Part shown: positions 30,036-42,079 of the stretch, one piece after another
How positions within the stretch are numbered: position 1 is the first letter of the stretch
Layout of the letters: the number at the start of each line of letters is the position of its first letter
Assembly: GCA_037833965.1 (NCBI GenBank)
Contig: AP031359.1
Location: 1,546,001 to 1,610,000, forward strand
Reading direction: 5' to 3'
DNA length: 64,000 nt
Source of the DNA: Marchantia polymorpha subsp. ruderalis
Taxonomy: Eukaryota; Streptophyta; Marchantiopsida; Marchantiales; Marchantiaceae
Position numbers and translations under genes: made by a program
Notes under the pieces: model-generated
The model's input: only the letters and a program-made list of their open reading frames with translations
Databases searched by the model: none
What the model was told of the DNA's origin: nothing

Positions 30036-32526
30036 TTCGTTGTTAGGAGCGGGAAATCTTAGTAGTTGAATCCAGTGAAGGGACCAAAGAAGAGGATAAC
30101 ATTCGACCTCAAATTCCACCTCAGACAAGAGCACGCGGACCTGTTCAGGTGGATGTTCTGCCAAATTGAAAGAAACCAGAACGGCGATTGGCGAAGCGGC
30201 GGAATGTGGTGACTGATGACAAGGAGGACTTGATGCTAGAGGCAAGAAGAGCGGAAACAGAGATAGAAGGAGTTAGGCACTCGAGAACTTGAGCTAGACC
30301 GAAGAGGAAGGCAAGTCGAGGGTTGATAATGACCAAAGCTTCGGACAGCAGTGTGGAAAAGACAATTGCTCCAACCAATGTTTCAGCCGAAGTGGCAGCT
30401 AACAAGCCAACACAGCCTGTGGTGACAGAAGGACCTTCGGCGGTACTAGTTGAAGTTTCAGCAGACGTGACAGTGGAACCTTCGAAGGAGAGAACAGAAA
30501 TAGCAAGTCCAAATTCTCTGTCTTCAAAGCGGACATAGTCTATGGGGAGTGAGGACGTGCCTCAACCAAAGATTGGAGAAGAAGTAGCAACGGAGTTTAC
30601 ATTGAGCAAAGCAATTTTGAAACAAATCGTGGCAGAGGTTGGTGGGACTGTAAGGAATTTTGCAAAAGAACCAGGGCCGCCACCGCCAAAGGAGGAAGTG
30701 AGATTTGAGATCATGACGAAGACTTCGGGCGAAGAGGTGAAGCCATTGGAAATTACCTTCCCCGATTTCTTGCAGGATAGCATAGTACCTATACTGAAGT
30801 ACTTGGACACTAAGAAGGAAAAGTATACTGTGAGATAGGAGTCTAGATCGTATGTTGAGTTGATTAGGAATATGACGAAGCTCAAGAGAGCAGTAGCAGT
30901 GAAGAGGGAGTGGGATTCCGCAACGGCAATGGCAAAGGAGCACGCGGCAAGCTCGGTTGCTGAGTGCGCAGCAGCGAAGGCAACATTGGAGGAGCGAGAG
31001 GAACAACTTTGAGCAAAGGAGATGGAGTGCAAGGTGATGCAAATGAACCTGGCGAAGGAATCCGGGCGGTGTGCCGAGTTGGAGGAAACTTGCAACGGAC
31101 TTTGTGTCTCTAATGAGAATGCGCAGAAGATGATAGTGGACCTGCTCGGGAGATTGGAGAAATCTAAGGAGGCGTACAAGGTTCCAACGTTCGGAGAGAC
31201 TGATCACGACTACCAAGAGGCGGGAGAAGCTGCATGTTGAGACGCTTGCCAAAGCCGAAGCCCGAAGAGCCGAAGAAGTTCGTATCGCCAAAGAACTTTG
31301 GGGAAGATTGCAGAGACCAAGACGGCGGAAGAGGAACTTTGCAATATGATTGCGGAGATTGCGAGTAAGTGTGATAAGGAATTCCAACGCGCTGAGGAGC
31401 TATCGGCGAGTCTGTCGGAGGAAATCCGGAAGCACGAAGAGGAGTTGACAAATTGGGCCAAGAAATTGGCAAATTGTGAATCGGTCAGATCTTCTGCAAT
31501 CGAATGTAAACTAAAGGTCAAATCGGAACGTCAACAGTTACAAGAGCAGTTAGGGAAGGAGGCCATGAGATCGGAAGAGTCGCGGCGGAGAATGGAGAAG
31601 GCAGAGGAGGCCTATTGTCATCTGCGGGATGAGACGACCGACGAGTTGAGATTGCGTGTAGACAAGTGCTTGCGTGGATTCACAATGTGGGGATTGCAAT
31701 CGGTGAAGTGGCTGAAGTTAAATTCGCTAGAGCGGCGGTTGATGAGCACTAAGACCAACGGATCCGCGGTACAGAAGCAAATTGTAGAGTTAGTTAAACA
31801 TTTTTTGATGGCTTGGACAAAGCACAACAGAATGTAGAGATAGAGATTGTAAACGTTTTGCGTAGGCTAGGAGCAGATGTAAGTTCAGACGACGCATCAT
31901 GTAACCACTACATCATACGGCACCGCACTTGAGAGTAGTTCGCCTGAGGCGGTTGAGATTCCAGAGTTGCCATTGTGAATAAAGAGGCCCAAGGCTCTTT
32001 CTTTGGGGGGTTTCTCTGTCAATTGGCTTGTCTTGACTGTAAACCTGTATCCACTATGTATCTGTGTGCTGGTGTGTGATCCAGACGTTGAGCACAATGC
32101 GCACCTGTTTGTCGAAGCTACCGCATCAGGAGTTGTGAGTATTCAGCTTGAATGTTTTGAGTAGCAGGGGGCTCCTTGGGATTTAAGCAATTTCGGGTTT
32201 GGGTATTCGAGTCAATAAGTCGCGATGTATGCAATGTTGGAAAGTTTTCCCCCTGAAATCTAAGTGTGGGGTCGCAGGCGATTCCCACATGCATTGATTG
32301 GAAAAGTTTCAGGTTGTGGGTGTGATTATACTCTGCTCTGCAGGTCTTCGGCCGTAGCTGGATAGTGTCTTCTGGGAGTGACATTAACCTAAAAAGTAAA
32401 ACTCATCAATAGAATGTTAATACGTGACAAATCGTGACTTTTGTTGCTGTTTCTATCCTCTGTAAATCCTAAACCCTCCGGATCTGTACCATTATTCTCC
32501 ATTTTAGTATTTATCTGTCATTAGAA
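30036..32526 (+). mobile_element. B-type fragment B3, 5'-truncated
   Basis: Begins inside the coding region (VESSEGTED-like sequence at 30060) and runs to TTTATCTGTCATTA at about 32526. The N-terminal domain and leader are missing. The tail has AATAAA and the stem at 31978-32010. The last bases are CATTAG rather than CATTACA, so the terminus is mutated or lost. Confidence 0.75.
30060..31977 (+). pseudogene. B-type protein, middle and C-terminal part
   Basis: Successive frames: 30323-30538 (SDSSVEKTIAPTNVSAEVA), 30542-30838 (LEITFPDFLQDSIVPILKYL), 31022-31240 and 31298-31837 (coiled coil, then LRLRVDKCLRGFTMWGLQSV). It corresponds to B2 9760-11683. Stops near 30538, 30838 and 31012 and a shift near 31240 inactivate it. 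Confidence 0.72.
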
Positions 32527-35216
32527 AACCATATATTTTCACTCAAAAAATTGGACGGATTTGAGATTCTAAGTAGCAAAATTCTTCAGGATTAGTTTTA
32601 CAGGTTATATTGGTTTGGAAGCTTTGATTCTTTTCTCTTCAAGTTTCGAGGTCATGAAGAGCTTTCTACAGGTGGTGCAAATTCTACAAAGTTTGAAATG
32701 GACGTGAAGTTCAGTCGGCGTGTTTGATTTGAAGTGGAGTACAGAAGTTACTGGAGTTCTGAGATCAGTCGTTGGACCTTGATTTCGTCGATAGTTTTAT
32801 TCGGATTACATGTTCCTTCTAATCTGAGATCAAGAGTTTGAAGCTTTGTGAAGTTACATTCAAACATGTCATTGATTACTGTTGCACATAAAGGCTCAAT
32901 AGATTGAGCGATTTGATCGTGGAATACTTAGAATTCTATAAGGTACGGAGGAGCCATGTTTTATCTCCGTATTGTGAACTCAGGTTCAGGTGGATTGAGA
33001 CACCGGTGTAGTCGTGAAAGGTGAAAGATACAGAATTCCAGGTTCAAAGCGGTAACTGAGGCAGTATTAGTTACAGTTTATTTGACAGTCGGAACAGGTT
33101 ATATGAGCTCAATAGGGGTTAGCTTGGATGGCAAAATCAGTACAGTTTTTGGGAGTAGTCACAGAAACATCACAGATTTTTGCAATCCCCTTTGACATGG
33201 AGATATTTCGAGATTCTGAACTTCTGAGTTCACTCAATTGGGTAGTGTGTTAAGGGAAGTGTTGAGAGCTGGGAGCCAAGCAGTGAGACTTGATATTCTC
33301 AATTGATGGATTGATTTGGAGTAAAATCGGAAAGTTGGATTATGCGAATTAGTTTGAAAATTAAGAAAGGAGGTCCAAATTGCTTGAGAAATTTTGAAGC
33401 AGGTCAATAGTTCGGTGATTAGAAGCTTGCGACCCATCTAGTAATTTGACGTGAAATTTCAGAAAAGTGAAGAAGTTCGAGTAATCTGACGTGAAATTTC
33501 AGAAAGGTGAAGACGTTCGAGTAGTATTGAGAACGGTGCAGTTGTGAAATTTCAAAATTACGTCAGCGGTTTTTCAGAAGGGCTGATTGGTGAAAATTGA
33601 TGTTAACCTCCTTCTGGTGGTGGGCTCATTATAGTGGTGAACGAGTATTTTCTGAGCAGCATCATATCCATGCAGAATTACAGGGTGTGAGCTTTTTTTT
33701 CTAGCAGAAACGTCACTACGATTTGCTTTGTTCAGGTGACGTTCTTACGGAAGTTGGCTAGGTTAGTCTGGTACTCACGTTTCAGCGTAGCTTAACATCA
33801 AAGGATATACTTCGTCCTTCTGGGAATAATTTATCAAGCATTAATCTAGCATGATTTTGCATATGGAGTCTACGGAAACACCGTTGTGACAGCAAGCAAG
33901 CTTCCAAACCTGAGGCAGTATCGGGAAGTTCTCTCTTAGAGTGGTATGGACAAACAGTTGGAGTGTGGATGCCGCGAAGTACAGTGTCAGTTTGGAGTCC
34001 CACCGAGGTCTTATAAGGAAGGTATTCTCGAATGCCTACCTTCAGATGAACAGAAACGTAGACTAGTGAATACAGTGGCAAATCTTAGGTGATTTTTGAG
34101 AGTACAGGTCTGAAAGAAAGTTGCAGTTTGGGCAGCTTTATACACCAGCACATGTTTAGAGAGTAAGGGCTATAGTTCGAGGTGCAGTGAGAGCACTTGC
34201 AGTCCTCACATCTCTTTCAAAAGTGAGGTCTTGCTTACAAAACGACTTCGCAAAGGAGATGATGGATCAGGTGGAGGAGTTTCGATTTGGACACCTGTAG
34301 TATTTCCTCAATCTCAATGTGAAAGCATAGAAGCCTTTTTCTCACAAAATGGATGCATAAGCTACCATGCTCTACAAAAGCTTGTAAGATCACAGCCACA
34401 GATTCACTGATATTTCTTTCAAGAATATCAGGAAACAGTGGTACAGTGTCTAGCATCCGAGTTTCTTCACAACAAAATGGAAATGCCACCTTATTCCTGA
34501 ATGATCAGAGGTGACTGTGAAGCTACTCACAGAAGGCTACACAAGTGAAAGAAGAGACTACAAACTCTTCTTAAGGTTGTAGACGTGCTCCCAAAAGCTA
34601 TCAAGCTGTAACCATAAATCAGTGAGTATAGTTCACATTCAATTTTGTACAGGCGAGATATTTGGTCCTGTCAGGGTCTAAGAACCGTAGATAGGACTGG
34701 TGGACAGCTAGTACGTAACTTTCAGCTTTGTAGAATCAGGTGTTGGTCACAGCAGACTTATCAACTCTAAGGATGGGAAGTAGAGCACCGGTCTGAACCT
34801 CAGCAATGAAGAGTGTAGTTTGTTTGACAACAAAATATGATTCATCCCGATATCATGTATCCTTGCAATCAGCCAACACCAACTACAGGTTCAGAATCTT
34901 AAAGAGTTTTTGACGAGCATGGATTGCTTGCACGTTATGAACGTGAAGGAAGAGAGAGTAGAGAAAATTGTTGGAACACGGGGAAGACAAGTATGAGTAC
35001 GAAATCTGGAACCTGAATGAGCTTCACGGTTGAAGGAACAAATTGTGGACAGATAACTTGTATGTGGAAGAATACAAGAAATGATTGCTCCTTCAAGGAA
35101 GTTGTTGCCACTAAAGCCGATCAGAATTTGGAGTTGATTTTGATCTTTCAAGTGGACATAATTATTTCTTCTGGATTGCAAATCCTGGTGTGTAGGCTCA
35201 CGGGAAGCTATGGTGT
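32527..35216. other. 2.7 kb without recognised coding sequence
   Basis: No long frame on either strand and no match I can see to the other elements here. It contains a 40-bp tandem duplication (33441-33520). It may be leader or LTR sequence of the PHD-gypsy element downstream, or an unrelated old repeat. Confidence 0.4.
33441..33520. repeat. 40-bp tandem duplication
   Basis: 33441-33480 and 33481-33520 are two adjacent 40-bp units that differ at three positions. The core is GACGTGAAATTTCAGAAA. Confidence 0.9.
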
Positions 35217-35399
35217 TGTTGGAAAACTATTGAAGTTGTTTAATGGTTTTAGTGTTAAAATGTTTTTAGTTCTAGAAAACTAGTGGCCACTAGTAGGTTA
35301 ATTAACACACAGTTGCCACAAGTAGGTTACTTAAATTTTTCATGTCAACTCACTGTCGTGTTTTCTATAAATCAAAGCATATTTGCTTTGTAAATGTAT

Positions 35400-36470
35400 A
35401 GTCTGATTTGAAGAAAAAGAAACAAAAAAAAAGGAGAAAAAGAAGAGTGAGGGGTTCAGAATTATAAGAACCTCATCTGAAGAGACCAAAAATTTGCATC
35501 CGGTCTCACCTACTATAGTTGTGAGATTTGAAGTGGAGTAGCTAGGGTTTAGTTACATTTTCTGCTCCAACTCATAATATAAGGTGGAGGATTGACTGTA
35601 CAAAAGAAGACGAAGTTCCAATTGTTGAGGAATTGATGGCCATCTCATTGCTAGATGTGTGAGAGAAGAAGACAGGAAGCAGGTTGAGTGGGTGAAATTC
35701 TGCGCTACATGTGAAGTTGGAGGCAGAAGTTGATAGCGGGCGATGGAGATCGAATTGGGATCGCGATGCAATGCGATGTCCGATGTGTGTTGTTTTGTTT
35801 TGTTTTGTGCTATGTTTCTTTTAGACTAGAGAGTTGTTGCTAGCTGTTTGCTTGTGTTTGGATACTCTCCAATGTTGCTTCTTGGTGCGCGTCCGTGTAG
35901 GAATGACGTTGATTTTTGGAGTAGTTTTACTTCAGTATGCTGTCGAGAGCACGGTTGGACTTGATCACTGGCCGGCCTATCAATGTTTCTCTCACGGTGA
36001 GACTTGAATGATGATCAGTAGACCGTGAAAGTCTTCTTACGGAGATGACAAGTTAGATTGCCCATACCCCTTAGCTAGTAAAGCTAGAGTAGCTTAGTAC
36101 GGCACGACATTAGATGCGGACAGGGTTATTGGGTGGAAATCTCGCGGTGGTGCCACTTGAGTTTTTGTCATCACAGAGCAATTTTGTGGTCTTGTTGAGG
36201 ACCGCGGTGGATTTACGCGGAGTGGGTTGAAGTATCGGCTACCTTCACCTATCTTGCCATTTGTTGCGGCGGAGTACTAGGTGATTGCGGACACAGAATC
36301 TTTGGTGCTGATAACGTCCAGTGTTCCAACCCGATTGATGTGGAACATGGATGGGATGTACAGAGCCGTGAAGGCCCTCGATGTTACTCTGGTGCAGTGG
36401 GCACCATCGAGCTCGATGATTTTATTCAGTAGGTCGACACGTGGTGTGATATGCAATTTCTGCTAACCCC
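35400..36470 (+). other. PHD-gypsy leader region
   Basis: 35400-35850 matches the reverse copy at 63400-64000 (shared words AACATAGCACA..., TCTGAAGAGA). TATAAATCAAAGC at 35369 is TATA-like. The remainder to gag has no conserved frame I recognise. Confidence 0.45.
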
Positions 36471-36473
36471 CTG

Positions 36474-37420
36474 TTGTTCACACCCTTCTTTGCGTGGAAG
36501 GGGTTATTTGAGCATTTGGATGGGCCTCCCATGGACAATTATCATGAGTTTGGAAGAAATTATGCTAGTGATATTGATGCATGGAGACGTCATTGGTCTT
36601 CAAACTACTTATCTATTACCCAAGGTGATGTGGGTACCAATGGAGGTGTGAGTAGCAACATCAGTGAAGGTGCGAGTAGTAGCGTCAACGAGGGTACCAG
36701 TGGAGAAGTTGACGCAACTGGTGCCGGTACCAGCAACGGTATGGTTAGCATTGCTAGTGGCGGCATGAGTGGAGATGCTAGTGGCGTACCTTTGTTTAGC
36801 CCCATTCCTAAGTTCTTCAAGAGGTTGAGGAAGAACTATCAGGAGGTGAAGACGGAGAAGTTGAGGAGTCTCCAAGAATTTGAGCGCAAGACTGGTGAGA
36901 GTCTTCTGGAGACATACATTCGTATACGCCGATTGATCTCAATTACGCACGGTGTGACTGAGGCACAGGTTGTCTAGTATTGGTACGGGATTCTAGATAG
37001 AGAGTTGCAAAGGAGAGTTCGTGACGCTACTCTCATGAGCGATGCGTCACGCACATTGGCCCATGTGTTTGCTCTTTCTGAGAGAATTGAGCTCAACATG
37101 GTGGATAAGAGGGTGGTGACGTCTTCATTTGCGAGGGACATGACCACTACCTCGCGTATCTCACATAGCACATGAGTGGTGGTAGTGGGAGTCGTGGAGT
37201 TCAGACACGACATCCTTCAGGTCAACGAGAGTTTAGTGCCATTGCCTTCATTTTCTGGCAAACCATAGGGGCCATCATGTTGGACATGCGGAGGTGGTCA
37301 TATGAGGAAGAATTGTCCTCAGGACAGAGGGGGACAAACTTCACAAGCTAGGCTACAGCCGCCATAGATGATGTGTGATCATTGTGGTCAAGCGGGTCAT
37401 TCTCAAGAGCGTTGTTTTGA
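36474..37420 (+). pseudogene. PHD-gypsy gag and zinc knuckles
   Basis: The frame from 36474 has a Gly/Ser-rich segment (SSNISEGASSSVNEGTSGEV), then the gag core with LQEFERKTGESLLETYIRIR; a stop at 36975 is followed by DRELQRRVRDATL-type sequence. Two zinc knuckles follow: CWTCGGGGHMRKNC (about 37281) and CDHCGQAGHSQERC (about 37374). An Arg/Gly-rich stretch (RGRGRRGGRGGRGD) follows the second. Gag and knuckles package element RNA. Frame breaks separate the parts. Confidence 0.75.
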
Positions 37421-38199
37421 CCTTCATCCGGAGTTGAGATCTGGAGGTAGAGGTCGTGGCGGTGATGCTCCACGAGGCCGAGGTCGTCGAGGTGGCAGAG
37501 GCGGTAGGGGTGATAGAGTTACCGGTGCCATTGAGCGTACTGTAACTAGTGGTACTTCTGCCATAGAGAGCGCTATGGCAGTTCAAATTGAGCATTTGGA
37601 GTAGAGGCTTGCTACTATGATTCGTCTTGGAGCGAGCACTTCCACATCTTACGAGGTAGAGGATTTTTCCTATTTGGCAAGTGCAGCACAAGCGGAGGCA
37701 TCAGTTGTAGTGACCAAAGGTGGTGCTCACGGTTCAGAGCCACGTGGTGCGACTGTGGAGTTGGACCCTTAGAGGGGTGAGGATGGACGTCAGGCCAGAC
37801 TTCCCCAGTCCTTTTTGTTTCGGAGGTGAGCAGGAGTTCATCTATGTGACCTGTACCACCTAGTGACACTCGAGGTAAAATAGAGATTCTTACATCATCT
37901 GTTGTGAACGCGGACGTGCCATCCGGTGTAGTGATACGAATGGCCACTTCAGTGCTGAGATCTCCATTGTTTTCAGCTACGGAGCTGATGGACTCTGGTA
38001 TTGATTTGGCTCGAGTATTTTGGGAGGCAGCCATGTCGTATGAGCGTGGGACAGTCACTGCTACGAGTGCCAAGATATGTGCGGATACAGTTGAGGAGCC
38101 ATCCTCAACGTCTACATTGATTGAGGAGACGTCTCGGCAGGCGGTAGTGGCAAGGATAGAGTCCTTACCAGCTTGACCAGCCATTGATCGTGAGAGGAT

Positions 38200-38650
38200 T
38201 GTCCCTGGTGTGTGTATGGTGGACAACCGGAGTGGCTTATTTTGCTTGGTGAGTTCTACTAGTCAGGTGTATGTCACAGCCAGAGTTTTGCTGGATTCTG
38301 GTGCACAATCCTTGATGTTGAGCAAGGCTGCATGCATTAGTTTGGGTATCCGGAGGTCAGAGTTGGAACCTTTCCCATTCCAGATCTAGACATCAATCGG
38401 TGGCGCCAGCGATAGGTCTTACTTTATGACCAGGGAGAGCATAGCGGTGCAGTTGAGGCATGATCATGCTCATGATAGCTCGCAATTTGAAGTTTGTGCG
38501 GTGGTTACATCAGCAGAGTTTTATGATGTGCTTGTTGATGGAGCTGTGTTATATCCGATGGGTTTTTGGATGGACTATTGGAAAGAGACTGCTGCCTATC
38601 GTCCTGGTTGGCAGTCTGGCGATAGACGTCTGAGCGATAGCTGCCGGTGA
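38200..38650 (+). pseudogene. PHD-gypsy aspartic protease region
   Basis: TARVLLDSGAQSLMLSKAAC at about 38275-38335 is the retropepsin active-site segment with DSGA intact. The C-terminal part follows in the frame 38426-38650 (FEVCAVVTSAEFYDVLVDGA, YPMGFWMDYW). A stop and a shift lie between. It matches the reverse copy at 59597-59843 and 63321-63395. Confidence 0.72.
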
Positions 38651-38859
38651 GATTTATTTCTCAAGATCGACCTCTTGGATCTTCATCTGCGGTCTTGGCA
38701 TCCGTTGCGGGCTTTAGCGGAGTGCTTACTTGGCCTGATGACTTATTGGAGGGGAACATATTTGTCGACGATACCTTAGTCTAAGAGAATGTGGAGGAGG
38801 TTGTGAGCTTCGCAGCGGCGATGTCTTCACCCTTAGATGTTACACTTTGGAGTTCTTGT

Positions 38860-40215
38860 TAGGCACTACAGCTGGCGGCTGATAGGTTGGTGAAGAAGGC
38901 TTGGAATGAAGCCTCTTTACCAGTAGAGGCAGAGACGGCTTCAAGTGATTGGCAAGTTGGTGGTCCTAGCGCACTGTCCTCATTGGATACTACACCCATT
39001 GCGTGGGAGTATTCCTCGCACGGTGTTTGTGTGTTGGATCTTTTTGGTGGGATCAGCACAGGTTTGGCTGTAGTGTTGCAGTCAGGTATTCTCGTACGGA
39101 GATACTTGTATGTGGAGAAGTACGAGACTGCACGTTGAGTCTCTTCACAACATGTTGCACAGTTGATGCGGCGTTTTCCTTTGTTATTGCCGCGATCAGT
39201 TGTTCGAGGATACCAGAAGGCATTGCCTTCAGACATTTCGTTGCTAGAGGGCGCCGGACCTTGACCGCGCTGGCCATATTGATATGGTGATTGCGAGCTG
39301 GCGATGTCAGGAACACACATGTGCTGGACATGGAACAGGGTTGCATGACCCCAGATCTCGGATGTTTTGGGAGATGATGCGAGTTACGCCATCTCCAAGT
39401 GCAGCAGACACGTTCTCTAGCATACATTCTAGAGAACGTATCATTGTTGGGTGACACTCGTGCTCAATTGATGGCAAGTGTCCATCAGGTCCGAGCATGG
39501 ATTGGATCAGCAGTACTGTTGGATGCTGCGAGGGTTGGATCACGTGCTCATCGTCCACGTTTATGATGGACTAACCTTTTGTCACGAGAGATATTGCGTC
39601 ATGCCTATGATTCTGTGCAATGTGATCCTACACTCACCATTGACAGTATCTTGGATGTTTCCCGACACTCTCAGGTAGTGAGAGTGGCTGACAGATCATC
39701 TAAGGCGTCGGTGAACCGCGTAGGTCAGCCTCGGATGGCTTTACCCACGTTGGTTAGTTATCTAGCATCACATGCATATCGTGATGATGAACATGGGCTA
39801 CTCTCGGATTCTGCAGTACATCAGTTGGTGGAGCCCAACGCTGACGAGAGAGAGCGTGCGATAGGGTCTATGAGTGGTGTGACCGCAACATCTTCAGTTT
39901 TAGAGGCTTTGCGTCATTAGGTTTTGGATCAAGCTATGGACTTGAATTGCTTGACGTGGATTGTGAGCTTGGGTTTGGCTAAGCAACGCCGTTTGCGAGT
40001 TGATTTGATTGTTAGTACACCACTTGTTAGCTCATTGCTTACTGGGACGGTAGTGGCAATGGCTAGGGGGGCGATAGGCAAGATATTCGTCATCCTTGGA
40101 GTTCATGGGATGTGACAAGAGGACTTGCTAGAGTTCCAGCCCATGTAGTTGGAGAGGTTTCTCATGCGGAGGTTGCTACGAAGAAGGATACAGAGACCCT
40201 TTCTTTGGACGATGT
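38860..40215 (+). pseudogene. C5-cytosine DNA methyltransferase-like region of PHD-gypsy (+)
   Basis: Motifs of the C5-methyltransferase fold occur in order. Motif I: VCVLDLFGGISTGLAVVLQS (39025-39085), the SAM-binding FxGxxTG loop, followed by VEKYETAR. Motif IV: HIDMVIASWRCQ, with the nucleophile-position Cys codon at 39305-39307, then LHDPRSRMF-like sequence. Motif VI: YILENV (39423-39440). Motif VIII: SRAHRPRL-WTNL (39540-39575). Motifs IX-X: VSYLASHAYR, EPNADERERAIG and DQAMDLNCLTWIV (39735-39985). The layout and the SRAHRxR word are closest, from memory, to DNMT3/DRM enzymes. A stop at 39136 and shifts to 39579 inactivate this copy. It lies between protease and RT. Confidence 0.75.
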
Positions 40216-40453
40216 GGCGTAGCAACCAATGACAGTATCGCCTTCCTCTAGTGTGACTATGGAGGAATGGAAGCCATTGATTGGTTCCCAGATCACAGGA
40301 GGAGAGAGGCGACAGTAGACACAATTTCTACGAGATCATAGGAATTCTTTTGCTTTTAGTATGAAAGAGTTGGGTGCTTTGATTGGACCCGGTATACGGA
40401 TAGAATTAGCTAGTGATACGCCAATCTTCCATCATCCTTATTAATATAATGAG

Positions 40454-41299
40454 ATGGAGAGGACTTTGATTCAGAGTAGGACTTTGGACCTACTTGAGGC
40501 GGGATTAGTGGAGTTATCGCATGGTGAGTATGCGTTAGCCACTGTCATGCCGATGAAAAAGAATGTACATGGCAACTACACGGATAGGCGCATGTGTGGA
40601 GACTACCGTCCTATCAATCAACATACGAAGTCCGATAAGTATGTCATGCCTACACCTGAGGAGATCTTCGATGTGGTGGGGCATGCGAGGATTTTTAGTA
40701 CTTTGGACCTTTGGGCAAGATACCATCAGTTGCCAATTTGGAAGGAGTACAAGGCCAAGATAGTGTTTTGAGGCATCGACTTCCACGGCAAGGATTGTTT
40801 GTATCAGTGGCGATTCTTACCCTTTGGGTTGCAAAATGCACCTGCCGAGTTCCAGAGAGTGATTTACAGGATCCTAGCGGGGCTAGATTTTGTCAGATGT
40901 TACATTGATGATATCTTGGTGTTTAGCGACACGGTGGAGCAACACCAAATACATTTGCAGATTGTGCTTGAGCGGTTGAGGGCTCATGGTTTGCGTTTAC
41001 ATCTTGGGAAGTGTAAGTTCTTCCACGAGAAGGTTGAGTACTTGAGTCATGTGATCTATCCAGGTGGTTTAGAAATTCAGCAAGCAAAGGTGGAGGCTAT
41101 TGCACGCATCTCTTGTCCCACGGATGTGAGTAGAGTTCGTGCATTCATGGATTTGGCGAACTACTATCGGAGGTATGTGAAGGGATTAAGTGCTATAGCC
41201 AAGCCTTTGAACCTTTTGCTAAAGTCAGATAAGGAGTGGCAATGGGGAGATGAGCAGAAGAGAGCTTTTGTTGAGCTGAAGGCTAGGTTGGTGAGCTGA
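40454..41299 (+). pseudogene. PHD-gypsy reverse transcriptase
   Basis: One phase from 40454 to 41299 with a single stop at 40769-40771. Signatures: ARIFSTLDLWARYHQLPIWK, YQWRFLPFGLQNAPAEFQRV and CYIDDILVFSDTVEQHQIHL with intact YIDD, then KCKFFHEKVEYLSHVI and FMDLANYYRRYVKGLS. This is a standard Ty3/gypsy RT. A 20-bp tandem duplication at 41272-41311 adds a stop at the RNase H junction. Confidence 0.85.
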
Positions 41300-41311
41300 A
41301 GGCTAGGTTGG
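41272..41311. repeat. 20-bp tandem duplication at the RT/RNase H junction
   Basis: TGAGCTGAAGGCTAGGTTGG occurs at 41272-41291 and again at 41292-41311. The duplication shifts phase and introduces a stop, so it is a damaging slip event. Confidence 0.95.
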
Positions 41312-41676
41312 TGGCCGCTCCCATCTTGAGGAGACCTATTAGAGGTCGTCCGTACCAGTTGCACACTGATTGGAGTATGTTGGAACTTGGAGCGGTGTTG
41401 ACGCATTGTGATGATGAGAGCAAAGAGTTTGTGGTTGCGTATGCTAGTCGTTCGAACAATGCAGCGGAGTCGAGTTATAGTTCGTACAAAGTAGAGTGTT
41501 TGGCAACTATGTGGGTTGTGGCACACTTCAGGTGTTACTTGTTTGGTACGCAGTTTAACCTTGTCGCTAATCATCAACCGCTCAAGTGGTTGATGGAGTC
41601 CGACAAGCTCATAGGGAAGCTTGCACGGTGGGCTCCCATCTTACAGGAGTACGACTTTCAGGTGATGACTAGATGA
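41308..41676 (+). pseudogene. PHD-gypsy RNase H
   Basis: Frame contains PYQLHTDWSMLELGAVLTHC, VVAYASRSNNAAESSYSSYK, ECLATMWVVAHFRCYLFGTQ and NHQPLKWLMESDKLIGKLAR. These are the RNase H signatures (Asp of HTDWS, Glu of YKVE) of gypsy pol. The frame ends by stop after VMTR, where DFQVMTR-GDDFQV sequence has been partly duplicated. Confidence 0.8.
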
Positions 41677-42079
41677 CTTTCAGGTGACCAGGAGTTGCAA
41701 ACCTAGATGCCGATGGTTTGAGTCAGAACCCATGCACTAGCCAAAAGGACGACCTTGAAGCTAGATGGCATGGTGAGGTTGACGAGGAGTTGGTGCCTGG
41801 TTGGCATGCATCTGCCTTCATGTGCTGGTTACATGGAGACTCTAGCAGGGAGGACCACCTGACATCTTACTCTAGTCAGAGAGTGGATGCCAATCTTTAG
41901 ATCCTTAGGTTGAGGATCGTGGTATAGATCAGCGTGATGTTCACGATGATACCTTGGTGTTGGATTTCCTACGGACCAATATGGTGCTAGGCATAGTGGG
42001 TGCCAAGGAGCAAAATTGTGTTCTCCAACGCGCGAAGAGATATCGATTGGAGGGATCACATGTTCTTTGAGTGTGGAAG

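Noticed and set aside
30524..31387. 287-codon minus-strand frame across B3
   Set aside because: Antisense to the B coiled coil; Leu/Ser-rich composition is the shadow of Glu/Lys codons.
38860..40215. Host DNA methyltransferase gene captured by chance next to an element
   Set aside because: The region lies between protease and RT in two separate copies with the same order, so it belongs to the element.
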